This document shows positions 8,347 through 18,517 of a DNA stretch of 64,000 nt, piece after piece (the stretch's first letter is position 1; each line of letters starts with the position of its first letter). Source of the stretch: Xanthocytophaga agilis (GTDB taxonomy: Bacteria; Bacteroidota; Bacteroidia; Cytophagales; 172606-1). The notes under the pieces are model-generated. The model saw only the letters and a list, made by a program, of their open reading frames with translations, did not search any database and was not told the DNA's origin. The DNA is taken from the NCBI RefSeq assembly GCF_030068605.1, contig NZ_JASJOU010000006.1, forward strand, positions 1 to 64,000, written 5' to 3'. The position numbers were made by a program, and so were the translations under genes.

Positions 8347-9789
8347 TTATGAAGATAATCTTGCAACAAAGCTTTCATCCATTTTAATCAATGTAATCAC
8401 AGTAAAACCTTTTACATTGATTTTTTGTAATTTATCAATTAATCCACGAATCTTAGCAGCTTTTCCGTTTTTGCTATCATATAAGGAAGTCTTCATAATC
8501 TTAGTAAAAACAAGCATATGCTCACACTCATCTTTACCCATAATCCGAATCTGACGCTGGATACTATTAAGAAGCTGACTAAATAATTCATAATCATTCA
8601 GCAAACAATATTGCAATGCTAGCAGCAACTTTACTTCCAAATGGGCAATTGGGTACTTCTTCAAACTCATTTCATTCAACAGATTATTAACCCAACGCGC
8701 TGCCTCATCATATTTTTTAGAGTAATAACAGCAAACAGCTCTATATACTACATATCCTGTATACTTTGGTAAGTCATAGGCATCGGCTTCATAATCCTGG
8801 AATAAACCTTCGTTTTCATCATACATCGTCTGCTCTGTATCCAAGCGAATATGGCGCTGTATCTTAGTGAATAGGAATTGTGCCGGATATGTATATAAAC
8901 TGTAGTTGGTTAATAACGTACTAGCAGCATCGTTTACCTCGTCAAAGTATTTTTCAGCTTTCTTATATACCTTATAGTGTGTATAGTATTCCAGTTTTAA
9001 AAATTCGAATACTAATTTCAAGTGATAGTATACTGTATCCAGATTATATTGCTGGAATATCTTTTCAACATTATTCAATACGTCTTCAATTGGCTCCTGA
9101 TCATCGTCCAGATCTTCTGTATTTTCCACAAACAAACGATGGAAAATACTCATACAGTTCTGATACACATACAAACGGTGTGATTGATACAACTTACACA
9201 CGTTTTCCATCTCTTTGTTGAGGTAAGTCAACTCTAGTTTCTCAGTCTCTGTACCAGAAAGAGTATAGTTACCGTATTTTTTGAAATACTCTGATAATAA
9301 ATCTTCAGCTTTATCTATGGCCAACATGTAGGCCACATGACGGTTATAACTTTGAGAGTAATTGTAGAAGTCAGGCGAATTGATGTGTAATTTTTTAAGA
9401 CTTTTATAAATAATCGTTAATTCGTTAGAAAGATCATAGTCCAACAATTCTTTCTCTAGTTTCTTTAGTGTTGCTACGGCAATAGCCCTCTTTTTTGTAA
9501 AAAGGATTTCAGTAATATTGGCAACTTTCTTCAACAAGTCTGTACGCGGACTCTCCATCTGTTGAAGAAGATATTCTTCAATTTTTTGATTCAGGCGTGA
9601 ACGCAACGTATAATACGCATTGGTATTTACGTCAAGTTGTTCCATAATCTTACTATCAGACAATTGTTTCTCACGCATGAACTTTAGAAGGTAAGCTGAT
9701 TTTTCAGCATTACTTGTCATCAACTGGTTATAGATGGCATCGTAATCTTCCGGAGACAATTGCTTGATAATATTTTTGAGCTTTGCCAT
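8347..9789 (-). CDS. Uncharacterised 480-residue helical protein
   Basis: I do not recognise a named family. The protein has no signal peptide. Residues ~45-80 (LDVNTNAYYTLRSRLNQKIE) look like a helix-turn-helix or a short helical dimerisation unit; the remaining ~400 residues are predominantly helical, rich in Y, L and K, with a TPR-like rhythm and an acidic stretch (NTEDLDDDQEP) near the middle. It ends against the GT87 hairpin and has 800 bp of non-coding DNA upstream. Full-length, clean frame and convergent terminator make it a real gene. Related proteins are probably restricted to Cytophagales, which is inference. Confidence 0.8.
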   Translation of the reverse strand: MAKLKNIIKQLSPEDYDAIYNQLMTSNAEKSAYLLKFMREKQLSDSKIMEQLDVNTNAYYTLRSRLNQKIEEYLLQQMESPRTDLLKKVANITEILFTKKRAIAVATLKKLEKELLDYDLSNELTIIYKSLKKLHINSPDFYNYSQSYNRHVAYMLAIDKAEDLLSEYFKKYGNYTLSGTETEKLELTYLNKEMENVCKLYQSHRLYVYQNCMSIFHRLFVENTEDLDDDQEPIEDVLNNVEKIFQQYNLDTVYYHLKLVFEFLKLEYYTHYKVYKKAEKYFDEVNDAASTLLTNYSLYTYPAQFLFTKIQRHIRLDTEQTMYDENEGLFQDYEADAYDLPKYTGYVVYRAVCCYYSKKYDEAARWVNNLLNEMSLKKYPIAHLEVKLLLALQYCLLNDYELFSQLLNSIQRQIRIMGKDECEHMLVFTKIMKTSLYDSKNGKAAKIRGLIDKLQKINVKGFTVITLIKMDESFVARLSS

Positions 9790-10593
9790 AGTAATTAAAT
9801 TAGTAAAAACGTATGTTATTAGGAGTATTGTTTATCAGGTTCGGATGTAAACGTCTTCAATAAAAGTATGTAAATAAAAAAGTATTTCCGGCCTGAGAAA
9901 CCATTAAATCAGCCAATATATTGATAAAACATTATATTTTAATGAAAGACTTATCTATTAGTATATACAAACATCTTGTTTTACAATAAGTTATAATTTT
10001 GCGATCCAAGTATACTAATTTTTTTTTATTATTTATTCTCTCTCTGTTTTTTATCAAATCTGTCTTAGTCATACCTGCTATCTGTTAACATTTACTACAT
10101 CTTCCTGACTTTTTCTGTTTTGTTTCTGAAAGTTAATAAGTTCATAGGCGTTTGTGCAATTATCACCTCTAAGGTTACTTGTAAGAATATTTTTTTTCTT
10201 TCTATTCTATCAGGTATTTCAAGCAACTTTTTACAAAAAATCATTATTTCAATACATCTCGTTTTTGCGATAACTGTAAAAAATAAGTTACCCCAAAAAA
10301 GCACTATTTATAGTACAAACATAACAAAACTAAGTCAGAACTTTGTTTTATTCATTTACGTTCTTGAGGAAAATAAACACATTTTTTTGAAGAGCTAGTA
10401 CACCATCTGTAAAAACCACTCATTGACTTCAATAAAATACCACAAGTATGACTGCTTTACGTTTAAGATCTATTTAACAATAGATTTGTAAAACCGTTGA
10501 TATTAACTAATTGAGGTATGTTTTCCTTGCTCTTATCAAGCAGCATTCCTCTTTCTTTTATAAATTTGTAATTTCAATCTACTATTTACGACA
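9790..10593 (+). other. Long intergenic region between divergent genes
   Basis: About 800 bp between the 480-residue gene (minus) and mfd (plus). AT-rich, with no convincing ORF. A TAATTTTG element at 9994-10001 followed by GCGATCC resembles the rRNA start region, and TAAATTTG at 10561-10568 lies 26 bp before mfd; neither has a TTG at the usual distance. Confidence 0.45.
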
Positions 10594-13500
10594 TTGAAGA
10601 GTAAAGATTTTCTTCAGTTATACCGCGAAGACAGTCTGATACAGACTATTGAAAGATTGTTCGCATATAATATTCAAAATCCCGTGCATTTGCAATGCAA
10701 AGGGATAGTGGGAAGCCTCGACGCAGTATTGGCAGTAGCTTTATATCTTAGAAAGCCACAAACTCATCTATTTATCTTACATGAGAAAGAAGAAGCCGCT
10801 TATTTTCTAAATGACCTTCAAAATTTACTGCCAGATAAAGAAATTCTGTTTTTTCCAACCTCATATAGAAAGCCATATCAATTTATAGAAACGGACAATG
10901 CCAATATACTCCGTCGAGCAGAAGTACTGAGTCAACTGAGTATGGGAGGCCATGAGCTTATTGTTACCTATCCGGAAGCACTAACAGAAAAAGTAATTAG
11001 TCAAAAATCACTGGTACAAAATACTTTTGTCGCACGTGTAGGTGAAAAACTGGATACCAATTTTATTGCTGAATTCTTGCTTAGCTATGATTTTGATAAA
11101 ACGGATTTCGTTTATGAAGCTGGACAATTTTCTATTCGAGGTGGTATTGTAGATGTTTTCTCTTTTGCAAATGATCTCCCCTATCGGATTGAATTGTTTG
11201 GTGATGAAATTGAAAGTATACGTACTTTTAATCCTGATACTCAATTATCTGTTGCAACCGCATCACAAGTATCTATCGTTCCTAATATACAAAGCAAGAT
11301 AATAGTTGAATCAAGAGAAACTTTTTTGAGCTTTCTTCCTAAAGATGCTGGAATTTGGGCAAAGGATATAGAGCTTACATTAGAAGTAATTGATAAATAT
11401 TTTGAGAAAGCAACTGAAACATATGAAGCAACCAAAGAGCCCAAGCTTATTTCAGAACCAGGAGAATTATTTGATACCCGACGCAATTTTCTCAATCAGC
11501 TAAAAGAAAAACGTGTTATTGAATTCGGGAAAAAATTTTATTTCAAGAATGCACAAAAGATAGAATACCCTGCTTCTGCTCAACCATCCTTTAATAAAGA
11601 CTTTAATCTCTTAGCAACAAACCTTCAGGATAACCTTACCCATGGTTACGTCAATGTCATTGCAGCAGATTCAATCAGGCAACATGAACGCTTGAATACT
11701 ATTTTCCAGGAAATCAGCCCTTATATTAATTATCAATCTCTGAACCTTGCCTTTCGGGAAGGGTTTATAGATCATAATATTAAAATTGCCTGTTATACAG
11801 ATCACCAGATTTTTGATCGGTTCCATAGATACAAGGCAAAAGAACGATTTTCTAAATCAAAGGCAATGACCCTACGGGAATTGCGGACTTTGCAGCCAGG
11901 TGATTATGTCACACATATTGACTATGGTATTGGAAGGTTTGCCGGATTGGAAAAGATAGAAGTGAATGGCAGCCAACAAGAAGCGATCAGACTTGTATTT
12001 AGAGATGATGATCTCTTATATGTGAGTATTTATTCGCTTCACAAAATATCAAAGTATACAGGTAAGGATGGCAATCCCCCACAGATGAGCAAACTTGGCT
12101 CACCAGAATGGGAAAATAAGAAATCCAGGATCAAGAAACAGGTCAAGGATATTGCCAAAGAACTTATCAGCCTGTATGCCAAACGCAAAGCAGCACCTGG
12201 GTTTGCCTATTCCAAAGATAGCTTCTTACAAGCTGAACTAGAATCTTCTTTCTTGTATGAGGATACGCCAGATCAAGCCAAAGCTACTGCAGATGTGAAG
12301 AAAGATATGGAGCAGGCTCATCCTATGGACAGGCTTGTATGTGGTGATGTTGGTTTTGGGAAGACAGAGGTTGCTATTCGGGCAGCATTTAAAGCCGCTA
12401 CAGATGGTAAACAAGTAGCGGTACTGGTACCCACTACTGTACTTGCCATGCAGCATTACAAAACATTTAAAGAACGACTTGAAAAGTTTCCTGTTCGGGT
12501 AGAATATGTCAATCGATTTAAAACTACTCAACAAATCAAGGAAACACTACAAAAAGTAGCGGATGGCAGTATAGATATTCTCATAGGAACACACCGGCTT
12601 GTAGGAAGTGATGTTAAATTTAAAAACCTGGGACTCCTGATTATTGATGAGGAGCAAAAATTTGGTGTCAAAACCAAAGATAAATTAAAGGAAATGCGAG
12701 TGAATGTAGATGTACTCACATTGACAGCAACTCCGATTCCCCGTACTCTTCATTTCTCTTTGATGGGAGCCCGTGATCTTTCTATTATCGCAACGCCACC
12801 ACCAAACCGCCAGCCGGTAACTACAGAAGTTCAGACATTTAGCGAGGAAATGATTCGTGATGCGATCAGTGAAGAACTACGCCGGGGAGGTCAAGTGTTT
12901 TTTGTTCATAATCGTATTAACGATATAGTTGAACTTGGCGATACTATTTTACGATTAGTTCCTGATGCAAAAATTGGTGTAGCTCATGGGCAGATGGAAG
13001 GAAGTAAACTTGAAAAAACCATGCTTAAGTTTATAGATGGAGAGTATGATGTATTACTTTCTACCAATATTATTGAATCTGGCCTGGATATTCCAAATGC
13101 GAATACTATTATTATTGATAGAGCTCATCAGTTTGGATTGGCAGATCTTCATCAGATGCGCGGCCGTGTAGGCCGAAGCAATCGCAAAGCCTATTGTTAC
13201 CTGTTAACTCCTCCTCCTTCCGCACTGAGTTCTGATTCGAGAAAAAGACTACATACTCTTGAGGAATTCTCAGATCTGGGAGATGGATTCAAAATAGCAA
13301 TGCGAGATCTGGATATTCGCGGAGCGGGAAATCTATTAGGAGCAGAGCAGAGTGGATTTATTTCAGATTTGGGCTTTGAAACGTATCATAAAATATTAGA
13401 CGATGCTATTCAGGAATTGAAGGAAGAAGAGTTCAAAGAGCTCTTTGCGGATGAAATCAATGTAAAAGAATTGATAACTGATTGTGTCATTGAATCTGAT

Positions 13501-13944
13501 CTGTCTATTATTATTCCGGAGACCTATGTACCCAGTATTTCAGAAAGACTAAACCTCTATTCACAACTGGATAACATCAAAGAGGAAACAGAGTTGGAGA
13601 AGTTTACAACCGAAATAATTGATCGATTTGGACAGATGCCAGAAGAAGTAAAAGATCTAATTGAAATGGTCCGGCTTCGATGGATAGCAGAGAGATTAGG
13701 TTTTGAGAAACTAACCCTGAAAAACGGAACTATGAAGGGTTATTTTGTCCCTGCAGACAACGAAAAATATTTTAAGTCTGATGTTTTTGGTAATATTTTA
13801 CATTATATTCAACAAAATCCAAGAAAGTGCAGACTCAAAGAGGCAAAGGACAAACTCATCCTAATATTTGATGAAATCAAATCTATTAGTCAGGCTAAGG
13901 AGATATTATCTGTAATAGATGAAAAAGCTAAAATGGTTATATAG
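10594..13944 (+). CDS. mfd: Transcription-repair coupling factor Mfd
   Basis: Mfd removes RNA polymerase stalled at DNA lesions and recruits UvrA. The 1116-residue protein has the UvrB-like N-terminal module (~1-400), the RNA-polymerase-interacting domain (PGDYVTHIDYGIGRF, ~435-450), the SF2/RecG-like translocase with Walker A GFGKTE (~587-592) and DEEQ box (~685), motif VI QMRGRVGRS, and the C-terminal TRCF domain. The start is TTG at 10594; no ATG lies near it and the protein already begins close to the domain, so I accept TTG. Single gene. Confidence 0.96.
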   Translation: MKSKDFLQLYREDSLIQTIERLFAYNIQNPVHLQCKGIVGSLDAVLAVALYLRKPQTHLFILHEKEEAAYFLNDLQNLLPDKEILFFPTSYRKPYQFIETDNANILRRAEVLSQLSMGGHELIVTYPEALTEKVISQKSLVQNTFVARVGEKLDTNFIAEFLLSYDFDKTDFVYEAGQFSIRGGIVDVFSFANDLPYRIELFGDEIESIRTFNPDTQLSVATASQVSIVPNIQSKIIVESRETFLSFLPKDAGIWAKDIELTLEVIDKYFEKATETYEATKEPKLISEPGELFDTRRNFLNQLKEKRVIEFGKKFYFKNAQKIEYPASAQPSFNKDFNLLATNLQDNLTHGYVNVIAADSIRQHERLNTIFQEISPYINYQSLNLAFREGFIDHNIKIACYTDHQIFDRFHRYKAKERFSKSKAMTLRELRTLQPGDYVTHIDYGIGRFAGLEKIEVNGSQQEAIRLVFRDDDLLYVSIYSLHKISKYTGKDGNPPQMSKLGSPEWENKKSRIKKQVKDIAKELISLYAKRKAAPGFAYSKDSFLQAELESSFLYEDTPDQAKATADVKKDMEQAHPMDRLVCGDVGFGKTEVAIRAAFKAATDGKQVAVLVPTTVLAMQHYKTFKERLEKFPVRVEYVNRFKTTQQIKETLQKVADGSIDILIGTHRLVGSDVKFKNLGLLIIDEEQKFGVKTKDKLKEMRVNVDVLTLTATPIPRTLHFSLMGARDLSIIATPPPNRQPVTTEVQTFSEEMIRDAISEELRRGGQVFFVHNRINDIVELGDTILRLVPDAKIGVAHGQMEGSKLEKTMLKFIDGEYDVLLSTNIIESGLDIPNANTIIIDRAHQFGLADLHQMRGRVGRSNRKAYCYLLTPPPSALSSDSRKRLHTLEEFSDLGDGFKIAMRDLDIRGAGNLLGAEQSGFISDLGFETYHKILDDAIQELKEEEFKELFADEINVKELITDCVIESDLSIIIPETYVPSISERLNLYSQLDNIKEETELEKFTTEIIDRFGQMPEEVKDLIEMVRLRWIAERLGFEKLTLKNGTMKGYFVPADNEKYFKSDVFGNILHYIQQNPRKCRLKEAKDKLILIFDEIKSISQAKEILSVIDEKAKMVI

Positions 13945-14587
13945 TTTAACTCATACAATATCTTTTTCTCTATACCTTTACTATCCATTCTAGATACAGA
14001 AAAATCAGACGATCATTTGTGTTTCAGAAAAATATTGGATACAAAAAAGGCAATATCAGGCAGGTAATATTCGTTCCATTGGAGATTAAACAAAACGTCC
14101 ATCCGACTATGCTGCAATTTTTGTAACAAAATCTTAAAATTGCACGTCTTAGGAAGACTAAATTAACTATAGATTCCGTTAATCTATGTAACAAAACCGT
14201 ATTTTTGTCTGGACTCTATTTTGACTATATAGTCAGCTCAAATAGCAGAAACAGATTGATTTACGATAAGTTAAGGTAAGATTCCAATTTACCTCTGCTC
14301 TTTTTTGATAGATGTGATTGGTTTGGAAAAATAGAGGCACCCTATCTGCCAAAATTTATTTTACGGAATTTTAATTTTTATTACATACATCGATTTTCTT
14401 TCGGTAATCAATTTATTATTCCACGAAAACCGTGCATTTTCGTAGCAGAATTAAAAGTGTATTTAATAGTTGTTGTATCATATAGATTCTCTTATAATTA
14501 AAAGTTATCTGGATCCTAGAAATCTGATGAGAAACAATTCTGAAAATAAGTGTTTAATATAATTCATTATTTAACAAAAAACAGGTT
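13945..14587 (+). other. Intergenic region before gldJ
   Basis: 643 bp with no ORF. It carries a TATTTTTG element at 14200-14207 (possible -7, but no TTG at the right distance), a perfect 12-bp palindrome GACTATATAGTC around 14223-14234, and a small 7-bp hairpin around 14169-14187. These could be operators for gldJ; that is inference. Confidence 0.45.
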
Positions 14588-15784
14588 ATGAATAAGCTCT
14601 GGCGTTCAACTACACATGTTATGTTGGCAGGTTCCCTGCTGCTAGCATTAGCATCGTGTAAGAAAGACAAGTATCCTACGGCAGCGAACCCTGGCCAGGA
14701 AAGTACGGCGACTGGCCTTGCATACAATGAAGATGATGGTTTTCAAGTTCCGGACTTTAAAGGACAGCCTCAAGGTCCAAACCTTGTATTCATTGAAGGT
14801 GGACGCTTTGTAATGGGTTCAGCGGAAGAAGATTTAACCAATTCACACGATAATATTGAAAGAACCGTCAGTGTACAATCTTTCTGGATGGACGAGACAG
14901 AGATCGCCAATATTCACTGGTTAGAATACTTATATTATATTCAAAAAGACTCTTCTGAAGAATTTTACCAATCTGCCCTACCAGATACAACAGTATGGAC
15001 AAGCGAACTAGCGTTCAATGACTCGTATCGTGATCACTATCTTCGTTACCCTGGTTTCCGTTACTATCCTATTGTAGGTGTTTCATGGAAACAAGCGGTA
15101 GATTATTCTACATGGCGTACCAACGTTGTAAACAAAAAACTAGCTGAAGATGCAGGTATCGAGCCACCTTCTGATGGTGGAGGACGTATCCCACTTGAAT
15201 CAGGTGTAGTTCTTCCAAATTATCGTCTGCCATCTGAAGCGGAATGGGAATATGCAGCTTACGCTTTAATTGGAGTTCAGTATCTTGATGAAAACCAAAC
15301 AAACAAACGAATTTATCCTTGGGATGGACACGCACTGCGTAACCCTTATGGCAAACAAATGGGACGCTTCCTAGCAAACTTTAAACGCGGTCGTGGCGAC
15401 TATGCTGGTATCGCAGGCAAGCTAAATGATGCAGCGTTGATCACTAGCCAAGTATATGAGAACCCACCAAACGATTTCGGTTTGTATAACATGGCAGGAA
15501 ACGTAAATGAATGGGTATATGACGTATATCGTCCAAACTCTTATCAGGATTTTGATGATTTGAACCCACTTCGTCGTAGTGGTTATTTGGATAAAGCCGA
15601 TAATTATGATAAGAAAAACAACAACTCTCTGATTGATGATCAAGTACGGGTTTACAAAGGAGGTTCTTGGAAAGATGTGGCATATTGGTTATCACCAGGT
15701 ACTCGTCGTTATTTGGAAGAAGATTCAGCAACAGCAACTATCGGCTTCCGTTGTGCAATGATTAATGCAGGTTCTAACCGTTAA
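14588..15784 (+). CDS. gldJ: Gliding motility / type IX secretion lipoprotein GldJ
   Basis: GldJ is an outer-membrane lipoprotein needed for gliding and type IX secretion and for stability of its partner GldK. Signal peptide with lipobox LASC, lipid-bearing C24. A formylglycine-generating-enzyme-like (sulfatase-modifying factor) fold fills residues ~60-395. GldJ-type rather than GldK-type features are GPNLVFIEGGRFVMGS, FWMDETEIANIHWLEYL, NDFGLYNMAGNVNEWV and VYKGGSWKDVAYWL. At 398 residues it is shorter than the Flavobacterium johnsoniae protein, which has an extra internal stretch. No other gld or spr gene is in the window. Confidence 0.9.
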   Translation: MNKLWRSTTHVMLAGSLLLALASCKKDKYPTAANPGQESTATGLAYNEDDGFQVPDFKGQPQGPNLVFIEGGRFVMGSAEEDLTNSHDNIERTVSVQSFWMDETEIANIHWLEYLYYIQKDSSEEFYQSALPDTTVWTSELAFNDSYRDHYLRYPGFRYYPIVGVSWKQAVDYSTWRTNVVNKKLAEDAGIEPPSDGGGRIPLESGVVLPNYRLPSEAEWEYAAYALIGVQYLDENQTNKRIYPWDGHALRNPYGKQMGRFLANFKRGRGDYAGIAGKLNDAALITSQVYENPPNDFGLYNMAGNVNEWVYDVYRPNSYQDFDDLNPLRRSGYLDKADNYDKKNNNSLIDDQVRVYKGGSWKDVAYWLSPGTRRYLEEDSATATIGFRCAMINAGSNR

Positions 15785-15800
15785 TAAAAAGAAAAAATGT

Positions 15801-15831
15801 AAAAAGCCTCCGCTCTCGTGGAGGCTTTTTT
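15801..15831 (+). terminator. Rho-independent terminator after gldJ
   Basis: Stem AAAAGCCTCC/GGAGGCTTTT with an 8-nt loop, ending in a T run. Confidence 0.9.
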
Positions 15832-15874
15832 GTTTCTGCCTATCCAATCTCTTCTCATTTAGACAAAGACCACT

Positions 15875-16507
15875 ATGTTTTCTTTCTTATTTAAAAAGAA
15901 GCCAGAAAATACCTATATCAGGCATTCAGATAAAACCTGGGAAAAGAAAATACATAAATATGAGGCTCTTTGTGAATTATTGGAACAGGAGGTCTATCCC
16001 ATTATTGTTGCATTCTTTCCTAAAACTATACAGGAAGTAAAAAATGTATTGGAGAAACGAGGATTGGCCTTTACACATTTGGAAAGTCTTCAGGAGGATT
16101 TACATGATGAAAAAGCAATTTTATTGCTTTCAGCTGATCTCCTTGCACATCCAAACATTACCAAGGTACTTGGTGCTATCTCAAAAAATCTGACATTCCA
16201 CTTTGCAGAACACTATCCTAAATGGAGTGTAGAATACAACTGTTTATTTCAATTAAATAATTTTAAGGAAAAGCCTGTTGTACAATTTTATAATGCATTG
16301 GAGGAGCCTTTTTTCATTAAATTTGGAGGAGAGCGAATAGCAGAATTATTAACAAAATTTGGCCTTACTGAAAAAGAATGTATCTCTCATACAATGATAG
16401 ATAACTCTATCAAAAATGGTCAGCAGAAGTTAGATAAAAAAGTTGAGATTGAAGTAAAGGCATCCTCTGCAGAAGATTGGTTTAATAAGAATATTCACCC
16501 ATTTTAG
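15875..16507 (+). CDS. Conserved hypothetical protein
   Basis: A 210-residue soluble protein with no family I can name. It begins with a short basic/aromatic N-terminus (MFSFLFKKKPENTY), has an alternating helix-strand pattern (PIIVAFFPKTIQEVKNVL; AILLLSADLLAHP) that suggests a Rossmann-like alpha/beta fold, and a charged C-terminal tail. It lies between the gldJ terminator and a copy of a dispersed repeat, transcribed on its own. No function is proposed. Confidence 0.75.
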   Translation: MFSFLFKKKPENTYIRHSDKTWEKKIHKYEALCELLEQEVYPIIVAFFPKTIQEVKNVLEKRGLAFTHLESLQEDLHDEKAILLLSADLLAHPNITKVLGAISKNLTFHFAEHYPKWSVEYNCLFQLNNFKEKPVVQFYNALEEPFFIKFGGERIAELLTKFGLTEKECISHTMIDNSIKNGQQKLDKKVEIEVKASSAEDWFNKNIHPF

Positions 16508-16649
16508 CCACTTCAACTCTATTTCTATTTATCATGTATGTATGATTGGTATTCTAGCCATCAATGAGATTGAACAAAGCTTTGGTCACCAGAAAAAGTG
16601 AACAAAAGTATAGTCAAACTTCAAACTGACCATTATTCGAATATTTTTG

Positions 16650-16692
16650 TGAAGTGACCAGAATTATGGTCAAACAAAAAAAGTGATTCGAT
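16650..16692 (+). repeat. Dispersed intergenic repeat, short related fragment
   Basis: The stretch AAGTGACCAGAATTATGG followed by TCAAAC and an A run matches the plus strand of 33049-33082 (AAGTGATCGGAATTATGT, TCAAAA) with three substitutions over about 24 nt. It sits in the 262-bp gap between two convergent genes. Weaker than the copy pair at 4.3 and 33.0 kb. Confidence 0.45.
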
Positions 16693-16770
16693 TTCTGTTC
16701 GTTTTTTACTTTGGCTAACAAACATGTGTTACCTTCTTTTATTGAAAGACTGAACAGAATTTTATAGTAA

Positions 16771-17457
16771 CTATTGTGCAGCTGCCAAACAAGCAATACT
16801 TACTTCTTTACACTTTGCTTTTTGCAACGTTAAGATACAGGACTCCAGCGTAGAGCCAGTGGTCACAATATCATCCACTAACAAGATTCGCTTATCTCTC
16901 ACAGACTCATAATCTGCTACTTCAAATATATCTTTAGTATTTTCATACCGCTCCATTCTACTTAATTTTGTCTGGCTAGAAGTATGAATATTTCGTTTCA
17001 AAGCAACCGGATATGCAGCAACCCCCAATTGCAAAGACAGGCCTGTCACAATAGGATCACACTGATTATACCCTCTCTTTTTTAACTTTGATGCATGCAG
17101 CGGTACAGGTATGATACTATCAAATTCTGTATGATATTCTCGTTTTCTTAATTCACTTCCATACCACTTACCCAAAAGTATACCTACATCCTTTTTCCCA
17201 TTATATTTCAAATGATGTAAGACATTCTGTACCTTCCCTCCTTTTGTAAACTTTAAAAACGCCCAGGCATATTTAACATTTACCTTTCCTGCAAACCGTT
17301 GCATCAATGCATTATTTGGATCATTGTGGTAATTAGTTAAAGGTAAGTGATACCTGCAGTATAAACAAATCTGTTTTTCATTCTTTAAAAGACTTCCATT
17401 ACACATAAGACAATATTCAGGAAAGATCAACTCCAGGAAATCTTCGAACAAACTCAT
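16771..17457 (-). CDS. ComF family protein (phosphoribosyltransferase-like)
   Basis: ComF proteins combine a zinc finger with a PRTase fold and are linked to uptake of DNA by natural transformation. Here C16, C19, C31 and C34 form the zinc site, and the PRPP-binding loop ILLVDDIVTTGSTL lies at 191-204. The conserved RGYNQ motif is at 128-132. Length (228) is normal. It is isolated and on the strand opposite its neighbours. Whether this organism is naturally competent cannot be judged from the window. Confidence 0.92.
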   Translation of the reverse strand: MSLFEDFLELIFPEYCLMCNGSLLKNEKQICLYCRYHLPLTNYHNDPNNALMQRFAGKVNVKYAWAFLKFTKGGKVQNVLHHLKYNGKKDVGILLGKWYGSELRKREYHTEFDSIIPVPLHASKLKKRGYNQCDPIVTGLSLQLGVAAYPVALKRNIHTSSQTKLSRMERYENTKDIFEVADYESVRDKRILLVDDIVTTGSTLESCILTLQKAKCKEVSIACLAAAQ

Positions 17458-17600
17458 AGCTATTATATGTTATAATGTATTATCCAACAAATTCTCATTA
17501 AAATAGCAGTACATTGTGTACATTCGCAACCCAAATTCTAAGAAGAATATTACAACATAGACATAGATAACTTTTTTTATTCATTTTATTCCAAATATAT

Positions 17601-17948
17601 ATGGCAGATCCACTTGTAGAAGAATTCAATGCATACCGAAGCCGGATGAACGAACAAATATCTGGCGCAAAAAATCTAATCATTAATAGATTGTTTAACC
17701 TGGATACAAACTGCTATGAACCGGGTACTGTAGATGTAGTAACAAAAGAAATGATTGGGTTAGCATGTTCTATGGTATTACGATGCGACGATTGTGTAAA
17801 ATACCACCTGGGAAAATGCCACGAACTGGGAGTTACAGACCAACAGATATTTGAAGTATTTTCTATTGCTAATCTAATAGGTGGTACGATTGTCATACCA
17901 CATCTTCGCAGAGCAGTAGAATATTGGCAAGCATTAAACAAAAACTGA
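17601..17948 (+). CDS. Carboxymuconolactone decarboxylase family protein (AhpD-like)
   Basis: A 115-residue all-helical protein with the AhpD-like active-site motif C62-x2-C65-x3-H69 (RCDDCVKYHLGKCHELG). The CxxC supports a peroxide-related thiol role rather than decarboxylation, but the substrate is unknown. The next gene starts 13 bp downstream, so the two are likely co-transcribed. Confidence 0.9.
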   Translation: MADPLVEEFNAYRSRMNEQISGAKNLIINRLFNLDTNCYEPGTVDVVTKEMIGLACSMVLRCDDCVKYHLGKCHELGVTDQQIFEVFSIANLIGGTIVIPHLRRAVEYWQALNKN

Positions 17949-17961
17949 GCTCTGATATATT

Positions 17962-18306
17962 ATGGAAGATACACTTGAAGTACAATGGGATCAACTCCTC
18001 ACAAAGCTGGAACAATCTATAGGTAAACGACCCGCTGATTTAAATGGGGTATTATTTTTAATTGGTGTTCAGGAACTAGGCAAAGGGGTATTACATTTTA
18101 CCAAAGAACAGAAACAAGACCTAATGCATATAGGTATATGTAAGGTACTAAGTCAAGTTGGTTATTACGAATTTGATTATAGAGATACCGACGGATGGCC
18201 ACATTGGAAACTAGTGCAAAGACTTCCTTTCTCTGATCTATTATCTCAGGAAAAAATGCTTAAAGAGTATGTGATTAACTATTTCCAGAATGAAGTGGGT
18301 ATATAA
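17962..18306 (+). CDS. Conserved hypothetical protein
   Basis: A 114-residue soluble protein with no named domain that I recognise. It has a hydrophobic helix (LNGVLFLIGVQELGKG) and an aromatic, charged segment (YYEFDYRDTDGWPHWKLV). Placed 13 bp after the AhpD-like gene and likely in the same operon; a role with that protein is only suggested by position. Confidence 0.78.
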   Translation: MEDTLEVQWDQLLTKLEQSIGKRPADLNGVLFLIGVQELGKGVLHFTKEQKQDLMHIGICKVLSQVGYYEFDYRDTDGWPHWKLVQRLPFSDLLSQEKMLKEYVINYFQNEVGI

Positions 18307-18517
18307 CTAATTTGTTTAGTTACCTTTTTATTCTGTTTAATGGATGGATATTAAAGCCCATCTTTTATAAATAGTATAGAGACAATTAATAACCAAGATT
18401 CAAAGATAATTAGTTATTGAAGTCTCCTAGTTTGTTTATAGGCAGTTTTGGAAAAGATATTGTAACACCGATTCCTTATTTGTATGTAAAAGGAAAATAT
18501 GTACCGCATTCCCTTTT

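Noticed and set aside
10120-10398. 92-codon frame upstream of mfd
   Set aside because: Low-complexity I/K/F-rich translation in AT-rich DNA; no family resemblance or start context.
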